Below, piece after piece: positions 45,606 to 57,428 of a stretch of DNA of 64,000 bases (position 1 is the stretch's first letter; each line of letters begins with the position of its first letter). The position numbers were made by a program, and so were the translations under genes. The stretch covers positions 16,063,491-16,127,490 of the forward strand of contig CM067521.1 of assembly GCA_034509495.1 (NCBI GenBank), given 5' to 3'. A model generated the notes under the pieces. It was not told the origin of the DNA. It worked only from the letters and a program-made list of their open reading frames with translations, and did no database searches. Source of the stretch: Acestrorhynchus altus. Lineage: Eukaryota > Chordata > Actinopteri > Characiformes > Acestrorhynchidae.

Positions 45606-45910
45606 CAAAATGATGGAATATGTTCCAGCAACCTCTGATGTGAGGCAGTTTTCCTTTCAGAAGCCCTGTGGTGACACCCATCACTGGAGATAATTCCTTC
45701 CCCCCTGTCTCTCGCTCCCTCAATGTCAAATTAGCTTCCGCCATCATTTCCTGCTCTTGCGTGAGAACAGCGCATCACTGCTCTTCCATTCATTGACTTG
45801 CATGTGAAGATCTAGTGTGTGGTCCTGTTATCTAGCATGCTTTAGCATGTTTCAGCGTGTGTCTAGTGTGCAGCTAGTGTTTTGGGTCTTTTTACTTGTA
45901 TCCTATCCAA
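45606..45910. other. gene-free stretch
   Basis: Unique. A short CTAGCATGCTTTAGCATG repetition lies near 45832-45850, followed by TTCAGCGTGTGTCTAGTGTG. Confidence 0.45.
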
Positions 45911-45911
45911 A

Positions 45912-45960
<49 letters not shown>

Positions 45961-45961
45961 T
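45911..45961 (+). repeat. (ATT)17 microsatellite
   Basis: Uninterrupted ATT units. Confidence 0.97.
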
Positions 45962-45977
45962 TATTTTAGTAGTAGTA

Positions 45978-46232
45978 TAAACAATCACCTGGAATAACAT
46001 AGCCAATTTTTGGAATATAATAACAACCACATAGCTACACCAAAGCAGCCACCTGGAATACCATGGCCACATATTACAAAAAATACTTGGCAGCACTAGA
46101 GCAACACCATAGCAACCACCTGGAATACCGTAGCCACCATGTAGCAACAGTACAGCAAACACCTAGCAACACCATATCAACCACCTGGAATACCGTAGCT
46201 ACCATGTGGCAACATTAAGGCAAACCATCTAG
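45978..46232 (-). repeat. GTTGCTATGG-type minisatellite, reversed
   Basis: The plus strand has repeated CACCTGGAATACC, ACCATAGCAACCACC and CATGTAGCAACA words. The CACCTGGAATACCGTAGC block occurs at about 46120-46137 and 46181-46198, about 61 bases apart. Confidence 0.75.
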
Positions 46233-46279
46233 CAAAAACATGTTTTACCCAAGTCACCAGATAACAGTCTAGCTTCTAC

Positions 46280-46450
46280 TTTGAAACGGCAATCACTTAA
46301 GCTGCACCCAAGCTGCCACTTTTGGCCCTTGAGCAAAGCCCTCATCTTCTCTGCACAGTCGTATCATAGCACGGCTGACTCTCTGCTCAGATGTGGTGCT
46401 CTAAGCTGGAATATGTGAAGTGATGAATTTTATTGTACTGAACAAACGTA
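46280..46450 (+). mobile_element. SINE-like 3' fragment
   Basis: GCCCTTGAGCAAAGCCCTCA, GTCGTATCATAGCACGGCTG, AAGCTGGAATATGTGAAG and ATTTTATTGTACTGAAC follow the order of a common fish SINE body. No tRNA head is visible. Confidence 0.5.
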
Positions 46451-47167
46451 TTAGTGTAAGGACTGTAAAGATACTTAACCTTAACCCTGACCCACACTGA
46501 ACCATTACCCAGACACCAAGCACTAGACCATTACACCCTTGATTATTAGCACAGTTGTTCTATGTCTCAGCAGCACATCAAAGACCAAAACTTGTAAACC
46601 TTTGCTGCCCTTCCAGAACCTCTCCTTTCCTTTAGACCGAGAGTATTGGCTTTTTAATGCTACTTCTCTCGTCTTCAGCTTAATCTCTCATTCTCTCTGG
46701 ACCCCTCATCCCTGTCTTCCCTTCGATCCCAGGCTGACAAGAGAGTGGCAGAAGTAGGTCAGAAGTACATCATTAATATTCATTCAAATGGTGCGGAGAT
46801 GTGGTCTTCAGGAAGGCTCCGGGCTTCCTCTCTGTAGCTGCTTTATGCAACATGGACCATGAATTAATTATAAATTTACAGCGAGACTGCAGTGGCTGAT
46901 TGATTGATTGATGACCTTGATAAACTCCAGTAGCTCATTGTTACATGAATGTTTTTGCAACAGTGTATCATTACAGTAGTGGTTGACTATCATGTCAAGA
47001 CTGAACTTCCACAGATTTCTTTGAACTGCACTTTTACTAAGAAAGAATGAGAGACACCATACATCTTTAAAAGAACAAGGGGATTTTTTTCATGAATTGC
47101 CCACACCGTACACTAAATATTCAACAGGTTTGCCAGATTTGTGGTTGGACATTTCAGCACTCATATT
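46451..47167. other. gene-free stretch with a candidate conserved block
   Basis: About 46750-46930 (ATCATTAATATTCATTCAAA, GACCATGAATTAATTATAAA, TGATTGATTGATTGATGACC) is repeat-free and dense in homeodomain-type ATTA and TGATTGAT words. No coding frame. Confidence 0.3.
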
Positions 47168-47540
47168 AGCACAGACCTGACTTTCAGCACATTTCACGTA
47201 TCGAGGCCAGGGTTTATCCTGCTTCATCCATTTCACAACCACCTTTGTGTGTTTGGGGAGATTATCCTGTTGGAATAGCCAGCTGTGTTTGTTTTACCAC
47301 ATAGCTGAATGTGTGGACCTATGCTGAAGAATTCTGAGGTAGTCCCCCTTTATTATTTTATCTCTGGTAGCAAAATATCCCAAAAGCATGTTACTACCAC
47401 CACCATGCTTAACAGTGTACAGTGGTACAGTGTTCTTGAGAATGAATTCCTCACTTTTATGCTTCCAAACGTCTTGGTCTGACTGACCTTAAAACTTTCA
47501 TAAAACGAGGCTTTTTCTTTGTCCATGTGGTTCGGGTAGA
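47168..47540 (-). pseudogene. Tc1/mariner-type transposase remnant, lineage 2
   Basis: On the minus strand the frame pieces read HMDKEKASFYESFK, then KHGGGSNMLLGYF (family VKHGGGSxMVWGCF) and LFQQDNLPKHTKVVVKWMK (family FQQDNDPKHT, second catalytic D), then DKPWPR. Frame breaks separate the blocks and stop codons are present. The N-terminal region and the PDLNPIE block are missing. The sequence differs clearly from the remnant at 16600-17095, so it comes from a different Tc1 lineage. Confidence 0.75.
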
Positions 47541-47726
47541 ATCTTCAATTGTGCTGGAAGGTTGGTATCAGTACTGTGTGTTTTGGGTCTTCATCCAGAC
47601 CTTGGCTAAGAAGTTTTACTTGAGTACAATTTTTCACACTGACAACCTTGACAATCTTGGAATCTGCAGATATGGAAATTTAGAAGTGAGAACCTTGGAT
47701 ATAGAGGTTTAGAAATGGCTCCAACT
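47541..47726. other. short unique stretch
   Basis: Between the Tc1 remnant and the family Q copy. GACAACCTTGACAATCTTGG and a duplicated AACCTTGGATATAG/AGATATGGAAATTTAG-like text only. Confidence 0.35.
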
Positions 47727-48078
47727 GTTTTCTCTGCATACTTTGTGAGCCCCCTACAAGGTGGACCAACTAGGTAGGTATATCAAATAGAGTGGAGAGT
47801 GCACTGCTGTTTTAATGCAACACTAACACACCACCATCAGCGTCACTGAAGTGCTGAGAATGACCCAACACCCAAATAATACCAGCTTGGTGGTGGTACT
47901 GTGGGATCGTGATCACTGGAGAACAAAGTGAAAGGAGGATAACAAAGAATTCAGCAAAACAGATGGACCACAGTCTGTAATTACACACAAAGTGCTTCTG
48001 TATGGTCAGTGGAGCTGATAAAAGGGACGGGGGATGTAGAAACAAGAAGATGGTCATAATGTTCTAATTGATCAGTGT
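47727..48078 (+). repeat. family Q repeat, copy 2
   Basis: Opens CAAGGTGGACCAACTAGGTA, the reverse complement of the 5' block of copy 1. It continues with AGTGCTGAGAATGACCCAAC, ACCCAAATAATACCAG, TGGTGGTACTGTGGGATC and AGATGGACCACAGTCTGTAA, and ends near TGTTCTAATTGATCAGTGTA. Confidence 0.7.
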
Positions 48079-49435
48079 AGTCTGTTAGTTTCACTACTAA
48101 AGATGACCTGAAGGCACCATTTGTGCGTCTGATTTGCAGAACTATTGTATCAAATAACACAGAGAGAATGTTATTCTTTCCATCAGGTGATCACAGCACA
48201 GTAATGTAACACTGTTGCACGTCTTGGGAGAGAATGTAGGGCTCAATTCAGCACGACAATTGCTGTGACTCATTCTTGCCAGTGACAAGATAAAGTGCAT
48301 CTTTGTTAACAATAGAAGTGACTGTTAGCACTAAGTGGAAGATGATAAGTCCAATTATGAGGCTCGCTGGTGCACGGATAATGCCAAATGGCAGGTGGGG
48401 TAAAAAAAGAAGGGAAGCAGAGTATTGATCAAGGAAATTAGACCCTACTATCTGTAACCGTCTCAACTCAGACGCTCATGTACACTGGTGATGGCTGTTA
48501 ATGGAGCCTATCCATCAGCACGCAGGAAATATGGTTTGGTGTTTGTGTATGAATCCCAATTTTTTCCCATTATTTCCATTCTCGTCAGCTATTTTTTTAA
48601 TCAACCTTGGTGAAAGGAAGAAAAAAACAAAACAAAACAGCCCCGACTGGCTCTTTTCACAGAGAAGCCCCTCTAATGCGATGTCCCATTAGGTCCAATG
48701 TGTGGCGTATAGCGCCTGAGCTCTCCCTAATGACCGTATTTACAAGGTGTGCTGCAGAGAGCAGATCATTAACTTCTGTCAGACTTTGCCAAGGTGTAAA
48801 TTAAAGCACAGCACTGAGAGGATGTTATGATGAGAATTGATCGGTCTGTGGGGGGAAGTGGAAGGAAGGTGGGGGTAAGCTGGGGGTTGAGGGGGTGACC
48901 GAGTAGCCTTGATTATTTGTTGTAAAGAATCGCAAGTGTTAAGTGATTCCTAATGGCTCTGTGTTTCAAAGCTACTGACAGGCAGAACTGAGGAGACAGA
49001 TTAGGTGTGTTTGATCACGAAAAATACATGAATTGCTGTGGGGGTCCTCAGAGGCCTATCCTGCAGGTCTATAAAATTGGATGTAGTTATTAGCAGCAGT
49101 GTAATTTACAGATCGTTGCAAAGATTTTAGAGGAGTCAGGGGAGGTGAGCTGAAAATAAGTCAAGGTAGAAGTTAGGAGCTGAGACGCGTTACGGTTTAG
49201 AATGAGTTGCCCAAGTTGCAGTAATACTACTAGAATAGTCCATTTGAGTACTATTTCACACTCAAAGGACCAGATTCATAATGCCAGCTAACGGTGCCAG
49301 TGGCCCAGTCCTACCCATGGATTTATGGTGAGGTTGTCTTACTGCTTAGACCAGATCAGACCAGTTTCAGATCCTGTTTGACTGTCACTACTGGGTTCTG
49401 GGTCTGACTGAGTTTAAAGCAAAACTATATTAATG
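48079..49435. other. gene-free stretch with candidate conserved DNA and a G-rich motif
   Basis: About 48480-49000 is repeat-free and mixed in composition (ATGTGTGGCGTATAGCGCCT near 48699). A plus-strand G-run cluster lies at 48850-48895 (runs of six, five, five and five G). Small frames here have no domains. Confidence 0.35.
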
Positions 49436-49439
49436 TAGA

Positions 49440-49560
49440 AACATTCTTGCTGATGCTGGTCAAGCTGGTTAGGCAGCATGGTGTTGACCAGAACGGGGTA
49501 TGTTTTTGTTTGCTGGTTTAGATGATCTACAAGCATGATCAACCTGACCAAGCTGGATAT
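49440..49560 (+). repeat. CTGGTC-rich interspersed repeat, copy 2
   Basis: TGATGCTGGTCAAGCTGGTT, GGTGTTGACCAGAACGGGGT and AACCTGACCAAGCTGG resemble 10610-10860 and include the shared GGGTATGTTTT. Confidence 0.55.
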
Positions 49561-49835
49561 AAGAAATAGACCCCCTAGTGAGCAAGCCAAAGGCTGACAA
49601 TGGCAAGGAAAAACTCCCGCTGAGCTGGAAGAAGAAACCATGGGAGGAACCAGGCTCACACTCAACCCCCACACGTCTCTTCTAATACTCTGGGGCACTG
49701 GTGTAATGTTAGTTTGCTGGTGAACATAAGTAGCAACTAATATCTACTCTTTAAATAAAAATGGGGTGAAATATTTGTGTACTAGTGTGAGAGAAACATA
49801 AGTAACAAGAGGTCAGTCTGAGTCAGAGAAGCAGC

Positions 49836-50420
49836 CTTAAAAGCCCACTCATTAACAAATTCAGCTATTCACATGATAACATGGTAACCTGGCAGCTCTT
49901 ATTGGGGGACATTATTTGCACATAACTGAGTTGTTTTTACAGAACTAGTTCATGTACAATGCATCACGACTCAACTAACCTGTGATCCCAAGAGGGGGCG
50001 GGGCTTTCAAGGTCACTGACCAAGAAACGGACCATTTGCATCATTTCTTTGCGAAGGGATAATACAGACGTATACATAAATAACAAAATGAAGAATATTC
50101 TTTTTTTTTTTTTTTTTACCAGTGTCAAGTATTTAAGAACTAATCATTATAAATAATTCATCAAAAAAAGAATTTTTTTCCAGCTCAAAAACACTCGATT
50201 AATTTCCAATCGGATGTATTTTTGTTTTTGTTTTGTGTTTGTTTTGTAATTATTTTATCAAAACATGTTCAAAGTTATATGAATAAATAAATAAAAAATT
50301 ATCCTAACAAATATCCCATAAATAACAAAAAATGAAAATGTCAAAATTATAAAACAAATATCCTGGAAAATAATCCTAGGAAGCACTTGTTAATGAAAGC
50401 TTTACTTGGGGGGGAAAACT
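49836..50420 (+). repeat. family D repeat, copy 2
   Basis: The longest copy: AAGCCCACTCATTAACAAAT, ATGATAACATGGTAACCTGG, GGGGGCGGGGCTTTCAAGG, a T run at 50100-50116, AGTGTCAAGTATTTAAGAAC and AATATCCCATAAATAAC. It unites the parts seen separately at 40991-41080 and 38540-38995. Confidence 0.65.
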
Positions 50421-51014
50421 GCTTTGTTTACTAAATACGGTAATACCTTCACTAAAGGTTAAAGAAGCACATTCCAAGCACCTGCAAGCTACAAGTCGCA
50501 CATGGTTCCACCTCTGGGTCTGGTCCTCATCTACTCATCATGATCCTTCCTGTACTCTGACTTGGATTCCACCCTGTTATGAGATGGGGACCCATTAGCA
50601 AATAAACTCAAATGAATTACATTTAAAAGAAGTCACTGACACATTGACTCCCTCCTTCTGCCATTCGGTATGAGTAACCACCCCACCCACACCCCACCCA
50701 CCCCATTGCCAACAATCCAGTTACTGACTGTCCCCTGTAGCGCATGTCATATTATTTGACATGACAAATAGATGGATCCTGGGCTGCACTCTCTGTCCCC
50801 CGGGGCGCCGTGCAGGCCAAGCGAAGCCAGGCTGCATTCTTAAGCAGTAGAGCAGGTGCTGCACTTCAGTCCTGGCCGCTCTGACTGGATGAGATGCAGA
50901 ATGAGACCTTACTGGCCATCTGTGGCAGCGCTGACCGCTGACCCGAGAACACGTTGAGTGTAAATATATACAGTAACTCTGTGCCTTTGTGTGCGCAGAC
51001 TGGAAAGTGTTGAG
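50421..51014. other. gene-free stretch with a C-rich G4 motif
   Basis: CCCCACCCACACCCCACCCA continues to 50704; the complementary strand has five G runs with 1-3 base loops. A GC-richer patch (CCCCCGGGGCGCCGTGCAGG) lies near 50797-50816. Confidence 0.45.
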
Positions 51015-51027
51015 AAAGAGAGAGAGA

Positions 51028-51088
<61 letters not shown>
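51015..51088 (+). repeat. compound (GA)n(GT)n microsatellite
   Basis: A short GA run at 51015-51029, then about 28 GT units from 51032. Confidence 0.96.
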
Positions 51089-51093
<5 letters not shown>

Positions 51094-51228
51094 TAACCTT
51101 CTCTTATGATCATGGCTTCCAAGCTGTCACACGTTCCCTCTGTGGCGCTCTGCTGAATGTCACACTCTTGAGGAATAAATGCAGGTTAGACCTGTGCTAA
51201 ATTTAATATGGCTGTTCTTAAGAGCACT

Positions 51229-52085
51229 CACCGTCCACTTTATTTGAACCACTGCCCCTTACCTTCACTCACTGGTCTCTTTAAAGGGTCCACCTACCTT
51301 ATAGGCCACTTTGATGGGTGTGCAATTACAGACTGGTAGGGTGTGACAGGACCCCTCTTCACACAAGATGAGTTGCGCCATCAATCTTACATCATTGTTT
51401 TTCTTACTTATTTTATGGATGAATGGGTATATGGGATGGATGGACTGGTGGGTGGATCGACTGACTGGGTCGGCGGATGGGTGAGGAAAGAATGAGTGGT
51501 TGGATGAGGGGGTGAATGGATGGATGGGCAGATGAGTGGATTTATGTCTGGATGGGTAAATGGATGGATGGGTGGGTAGGTGGGTGGATGGATGGATTGG
51601 TGGATGGATGAATGGATGGCCCAATGGGTGGGTGGATGAATGAGTGGTTGGATGGGTCAGTGGGTAGAGTAGGGATAGATAAACGAATTGTTGGGTGTGT
51701 TAGATGTGTGGGTGGATTAATAGATTGATGGAGGGATGAGTGGGTGAGTGAGTGGGAGGATGGAGAGCTGGAAGGGGGGACAGATGGGGCACCATATTTT
51801 GAGATGCTAGAGAGTCCAGTTCAGAGATGCTGTGTCAGTATCTCAAGTGTCATTGGGTCTCCATTTTGTGGTAGTCAGACTCAGACAGGCTAATAGAACT
51901 TAATGCTGTGGGTTCAGATCCCACCTAGATGTTTTTAGCTCTGTGGTCATAAACTGACCATTGATGAGGAGCAGAGGTTGGCTAACCCAAAGTGGGTATC
52001 AAATGCCAGCCAGGTGGAGCTTCAGAAACTCCTTGGTTTCTAAAGCTGAAGAGTTTCTAATAAAGTGGTCTGTGAGTGCATGTTT
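51229..52085. mobile_element. terminal-inverted-repeat DNA element with internal minisatellite
   Basis: Left end GCACTCACCGTCCACTTTAT (51230 region) and right end AATAAAGTGGTCTGTGAGTG (about 52063-52082) are inverted copies: about 25 bases with a few mismatches. The 'taataaagtgg...gagtgt' end is one I recognise from abundant fish elements. Inside, TAGGCCACTTTGATGGGTGT and TTACAGACTG flank the left end and a GGAT-rich minisatellite fills the middle. No transposase frame was found. Total about 855 bases. Confidence 0.6.
51418..51790 (+). repeat. GGAT/GGTGGAT minisatellite
   Basis: Diverged GGATGGATGGGTGG-like units over about 370 bases. The 119-codon minus frame rich in His-Pro-Ser-Ile (51265-51624) is its translation. 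Confidence 0.9.
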
Positions 52086-54929
52086 ATTAAAATGCTTGAC
52101 GTACAGCGGATACTGAGCGGAAATGTGTGTTAATTAATAACCGAATTAGAGATCACAGCACAGTCGATAGCGTATGTTCGAGAATGTCTAGACTTTAGAA
52201 GCCTCCTGGGTGAAATAGAGCAATTAAATACAGCTTACTGGCCTCAGGGCCAAACACCACCACAGATTTACCACGAATGCAAGCGCCCTGAACTTCTCGG
52301 ATACAGTATGACTGAAGCAGGAGGTGTGCTGCTGGTTGTGAATTAGGGACCAGAATGGTGCTTAGTTCCCCTGTTCTTGCTCCATTTCTCGTCTGGTGCG
52401 ATGTGCTCTGCCAAAAATATGATTAATACTCAATGTGCTTCTATTATGGCTGGCGGTCCTGGCGGCTGCTCCCCCCCAGCTGAGGTGCTGCAGCCTGTGA
52501 GCTCCTGCCAAACACCTTTTAACAGAGCAACTGAGCTGAAAAAAAAACCACTCTGAGAGATTTACTCCTCACTGCGCTGTTCACAGACGCAGTGGAAGCT
52601 AGCTTGTGGTGCAACTGTTGGAAGAATAGATGGCTGGGAGGGTGAGGTTTTGTGCGCTGAAAGGTTTCAGCTTTACAAATTAATGCCTCCTATAGTGAAT
52701 AAATCAAGTGTGGGAGGCTTACCGTGAAGGTTCTGCTGCTGAAATTACTCTGCTACAAAAATCTACAGCTGGGGTTTAGGTCTACGTTAGAATATTGATT
52801 CTGAATATTGACTCATCTCTGACTAACAGTTCAGTGAGTCAGTTCATATTCATGCCTTCCCATCCTAATGTGGTGATCAGTGCACAAACTTACATCTTGA
52901 AGGTCCTCCTTGCTGGTGTAAGCAAGGACAGACAAAGTTTGTGGAATCCATCATCTAGTGTTTCGTCTGTGGTCTGTTTCTGACCACAAGGCTGCTCCTC
53001 TGGTACAGAAAAAGAAGGTCAACGATCCTCTAGGCCTTCATCAAAGGTTTGTTTTTAACCACAGTGTCTGAATACCTTTGGGTGATGGACCCTCTGCAGT
53101 AATTAACAGTAAGTATGTAGTGTTGTGTAACAACTCCTCATACTCATACCACCACCACACAGTACCAAGTGAGTGTCTCTACTGGGCTCAGAATTGTCCA
53201 GCAACATAATATCTGGGTAACAGCGGTCCTGTGGTTAGGAACCCACCAGCGATGAAAGGAATTAAAGGGTCACTTGTGCTACCCGATTGGTCGATCTTTT
53301 CTAAAATATAATTTTATTTAGCTAAATTTATTATTAATTTTCCATCCTTATGTGGAACTGCCTATTACGCACCCGCGTAACACTAGGAGGATGAAGCCAG
53401 CCACTGCATCCTTTTGAAGATGTACAGTCAAAAGTGCTGGCCCCCAGCTCAGACACAACGTCTAATAAACGCCTGTTTCCTGGGTGTTATTTTGGAAGAG
53501 AGCACCTTCTACCCACCCAGAGAGAGAATGGCAATTTTTCTATCTGAGAATCTGGCTGCCAATGGCACACAGCCTGAATTCAAACCTGTGATCCTCGGAT
53601 CCTCAGAGCCAGTCAGAGCCCCTACCTAGCAAGCTTACAAGAATGCCATAGAAGAACAAATTTTCCTTTTATAAAGAATATGTTTGTCCAGATTTAGATG
53701 ACCTTCACTTGAAATAAAGCTTTTTTTTAACAATTTAAAGCTTCACACTCACAGAGTTCTTTATGATCCTGTTTTCAGCTGGTCACATCCGTCTCGAGTA
53801 TCCAGATTATATCTGGATACTATCACCAAAAAGGCAGGTGTAAAAGCAAGACATGCCTTAAAACAGGCAAATTGGGAATTATGCGCTACAAAATGCTCAG
53901 GCCTAAATGAGCGTAGGTTTGCGAAGGATGTTCTTTCAGCACTTTCTCTTGAAAAAATAGGGGATGATTAACTAGCCTGCTGTCCAAGGCTCTATGAATC
54001 ACCCCAAAACGTCTGCAAATTGGACACTTCCTGTGCTGACAGGACTTTAACTAAATTATAGGATTTAGGTTGTAAGGGTGATAAGAAGGAGAGATGATGA
54101 TAGGCAGAGAAAAGAACGGTTGGTGCAGGTGCTGCTGGGCTGTGGTCTTCAGGCTGCATGATAAATGTCTTTTTTAAAAGCTCCTTCCCAGGTTCCAAAT
54201 GTCAGTCTTAAAGCCATGGCTTATTAACACTTTCCGCTGAACCTCAGTCCCTTTAATAGGCTTTCCCTTCATATGCCCAGCTTGAGGCCAGCAGAGGCAA
54301 AGCCCTTTGCTGCACTGCTTTAAGAGCTGTGGACCTCTAGGGGTGGGGGAATTGATTCTGCAGAAATGGTGCTTCGTATCTTGACAACTACTTTTGAGAA
54401 TGAAAAAGACTGTAAATTAACTTTATTTCTGTTGATCAAACCTTGTATAGTATAAACAGTGTAAAAATGTGCACAATATTGCAACGCAACAATCTAACAC
54501 TGCATCATATACAATGTGTACTTGCATGTTTTGAGCACCATAGTTTGCAACATGGTCATGTCTTCCACCACAATCGTTTGTCTTTCCAGTTCTAGTGTAA
54601 GTAGTGAACTGAATAACAAGATATATCAGTAGCCTTGTACCTCTATTTTTGCCACATTTCACTTTTTGTAAAGGATAATGAGTGTATGAGTCTTGGCACA
54701 GAAGGGCATTAACCCACTGCCCTATCAAAAGGCTCTCAGAGGCTCCTTTTGGGTAGTCTACCTCTTAGTGAGAGATTATTGACTGCTAGCCTCTACAACA
54801 CACACAAAGACAATATATACCTCATTGTTGGATGGAGAGAAGCAGGATGGCCATTTCAAAAAATTGCTTAGCCTCAACAACCTGTTGGGAATCTGAAAAT
54901 AGCCAGGTTTGAGCGTGGAGGGCTTGTGC
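52086..54929. other. gene-free stretch
   Basis: About 52140-52520 is repeat-free and mixed in composition (TCTATTATGGCTGGCGGTCC near 52439) and may be conserved. The remainder holds only frames of at most 101 codons without domains (54423-54728 minus is the longest). Confidence 0.4.
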
Positions 54930-55160
54930 TGAGTGCTTCAGTCCGTCCTTTGATGTGGAGCAATATACTGCCCCAAATACTAGTGTGATGAATGGGTGGG
55001 GGGGGGAGACATTTCAATAGGATAATGCTCCCTGTTTCCCAGGAAGGTCTCCTTCAGTTTGCAATACTTCCTTGTCTTGTGTGGTTGCCAGATGTATTGC
55101 TAATCAAGCATTTGTGGGACCAGCTGGAACGCCAACTACAGCAACCTACAAGTTTTTTAA
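54930..55160 (+). pseudogene. Tc1-type transposase C-terminal remnant, lineage 3
   Basis: TTTCAATAGGATAATGCTCC translates FQ*DNAP, where the family has FQQDNARPH, so the Gln codon before the second catalytic D is now a stop. Downstream, another frame reads LPDVLLIKHLWDQLERQLQQ, matching the SPDLSPIEHLWDxLxR block with the catalytic E changed to K. A nine-G run at 54998-55006 interrupts the start. Short and dead. Confidence 0.65.
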
Positions 55161-56762
55161 AACCTTTATAGAGATTTAAAAGAAGACACACTAATGTCTC
55201 CCCCCCTCTGTAATGACTCTAAACTGATATCAAAATCAAACCTGTTTGGTCTGGTGTAACTAATTCTAAGTGGAATTGCCCTGCTGTTTTAAAAACTTCG
55301 ACCTCGGCATATGGACAAAGAGAGAGAGAGACTTGATGAGACTGGGTAAAAATCGAATGTGGTCAGGGCTTGTTGTAGCTCAGGGAAGTATTCCGTGATC
55401 TTTATGGTTTAGTGATTATCTGCCTGTGCACTCTGCCTCAACAGATACAGGTTTTGGTGGCACCAAGGCGTCGTCTGTGTGTCCAAGACTGGTGAGGTTG
55501 GCCAGTCAGATGACTCAGCCCTCTCCCCCGGGGTTGAACACTCAGTAACAAAACGTAGAATAATAAAAGACAAATGGACGAGAAAAATGGTGAGTGGGAA
55601 GTGGAGTTAAATATGTTGTGTGTGTATAAGGAGATGAAGAATGAGCTACTGGCTGTGCAGTGAGTGAGTGGAGTTTGTTACTGTAATGTAGCAACAAACT
55701 GCTTGTTAAGGATCTATAACTTGGTGGAAGGAAATGCTAATATTTTAAACGTGACTTTCACTGCTCAGTTCATTCATTTCTTACTTTACTGTATTTATTT
55801 TCTCGGCTGTACATCACACCCGTGCTGTTATTTCACGGTAACACCCTCCCTCTCATTCTATTTCTTCACTACAGTACTCCTTACTCTGTGATAACAGCGC
55901 TTAAAGTAAAGTGTTACTGTATATTGTGATGATGTGAATATAGTGTGTAATAATTACTTGTCTGATTGGATAGAGCTGGCATAGCCTTATGGCAGAAATA
56001 TCCTAGTTCATTGTTGGACAGTCATCCAAACTATCATTACTGGAACTAGTATTTAGTATTTGATATCAGATTGAGTAGAAAATCCGTGACTAAGGGGAGC
56101 TAAAGGGGCTGTCTCGCTGTTGGCCAGAGCTGGCTTTATGTCCACTTTCACTCCTCTTTGCTGTCAGTCCACCTTACCTTGCCCTTTTCAGCTGCTCTAT
56201 CGGAAATCATTGGGAATTATTTTAAGTTCATGATCTACTGTTTACTGTGTGTGTGAGGTCTGTTTGTGTGTGTGTGTCAGACCGCTCAAGCATTGGTCAC
56301 ACACACCAGGAGGGCTTATCGAGCTGCTCAAAAGCATTGTTCAGTGAGCAGCAGAATTTTTTTTTTTTCCTTAAGAATCACTTGTTTGAATTCATTACAA
56401 GCCAGAAACAAAAATGCCCCCTTTCCATTTCCGACAATGCAATGATGATGTCATTCTCTTAGTGGATACAGGTGACCTCACGCATCACTGTGGTGTTATT
56501 GTTAGCATTGTTTGCAGCATCATGGGTACTTCAATTTTTTTTCTCTGTCGAGCCTAATGGCTCATTTCGTCCTCATCATCACAATACCCTTAATGGTTGT
56601 GACGCCTCCACAACCCCTTTGGGAAAACTGGGATCACATATCCTGGCTCCTTCTTACGTTAGATTCCATTTAGAGCTGTTTATTAGGTTACGTGAGTTCA
56701 GTTGATCAATAGTTCAGTGTAATGGTTACTGTTGGTCTACCTTTGTTACGTGAGCTATAAAT
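55161..56762. other. gene-free stretch
   Basis: GA run at 55318-55331, a GT run near 56255-56278 and a T run at about 56358-56369. No coding frame over 77 codons. Confidence 0.45.
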
Positions 56763-57262
56763 CTATATGTCTATATGACTAAATCTTTGTGGACACCTGT
56801 TCTAAAGAATGCATTCAGCTACTTTTAAGTTGCACCCATTGCTGACACAGATGTGCAAATCCACACAGTGTTTGTTTCATCCCTGTAGAGTCAGTACTGT
56901 CAATAGAAGAGGACTCTCTGCACCAGATCAACATGAACCTATTGGCACCTTGACTGACACCAGGTGTGGGCTAGAGGGGTATAAAGCCCTTCCGCATTGA
57001 GCTGTTGAGTTGGGGAATTGGGGATGAGGGGGGAGGGTGATCATCCAACATCCTGACTCCACTTGCACTTTTGTCACTCAATGCAATTAAACCTTCTGAA
57101 TTCAGATCCTCAGAGTAATGATCCAAAACCCAGTAGAAAGTCTTTCCTGGGCAGTAGAGACAGATACTGCAACAAAAGCAGGATAAGCTCTTGAAATAAC
57201 CTTGAAGAAACAATGAATGAGTCATTGGTGTCCCCATATTTTTGTCCATACAGTGTGATACA
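56763..57262 (-). mobile_element. family M DNA element, full-length copy 7
   Basis: Ends CTATATGACTAAATCTTTGT/GGACACCTG and TGGTGTCCCCATATTTTTGT/CCATACAGTG form the terminal inverted repeats. The body has ACTTTTAAGTTGCACCCATT, GAACCTATTGGCACCTTGAC, GGGCTAGAGGGGTATAAAGC and GTGATCATCCAACATCCTGA. It is uninterrupted, so it is the best reference copy in the window (about 500 bases). Confidence 0.8.
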
Positions 57263-57428
57263 CATACTGTGCAAAGTGTCTATTTCCGTAGTTTTTATAT
57301 GGAACGACGAAATAAATGTGGCTAATAAGCATTAAAACGTATATTTAGGAGCATTATACTAATTGCATGCCTAAGTTATCATCCCCCTTAAAGCATGTGG
57401 AGATGTTCAGTAATCTATTTTACACACA

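Noticed and set aside
51265..51624. 119-codon His-Pro-Ser-Ile-rich frame
   Set aside because: Translation of the GGAT minisatellite on the opposite strand.
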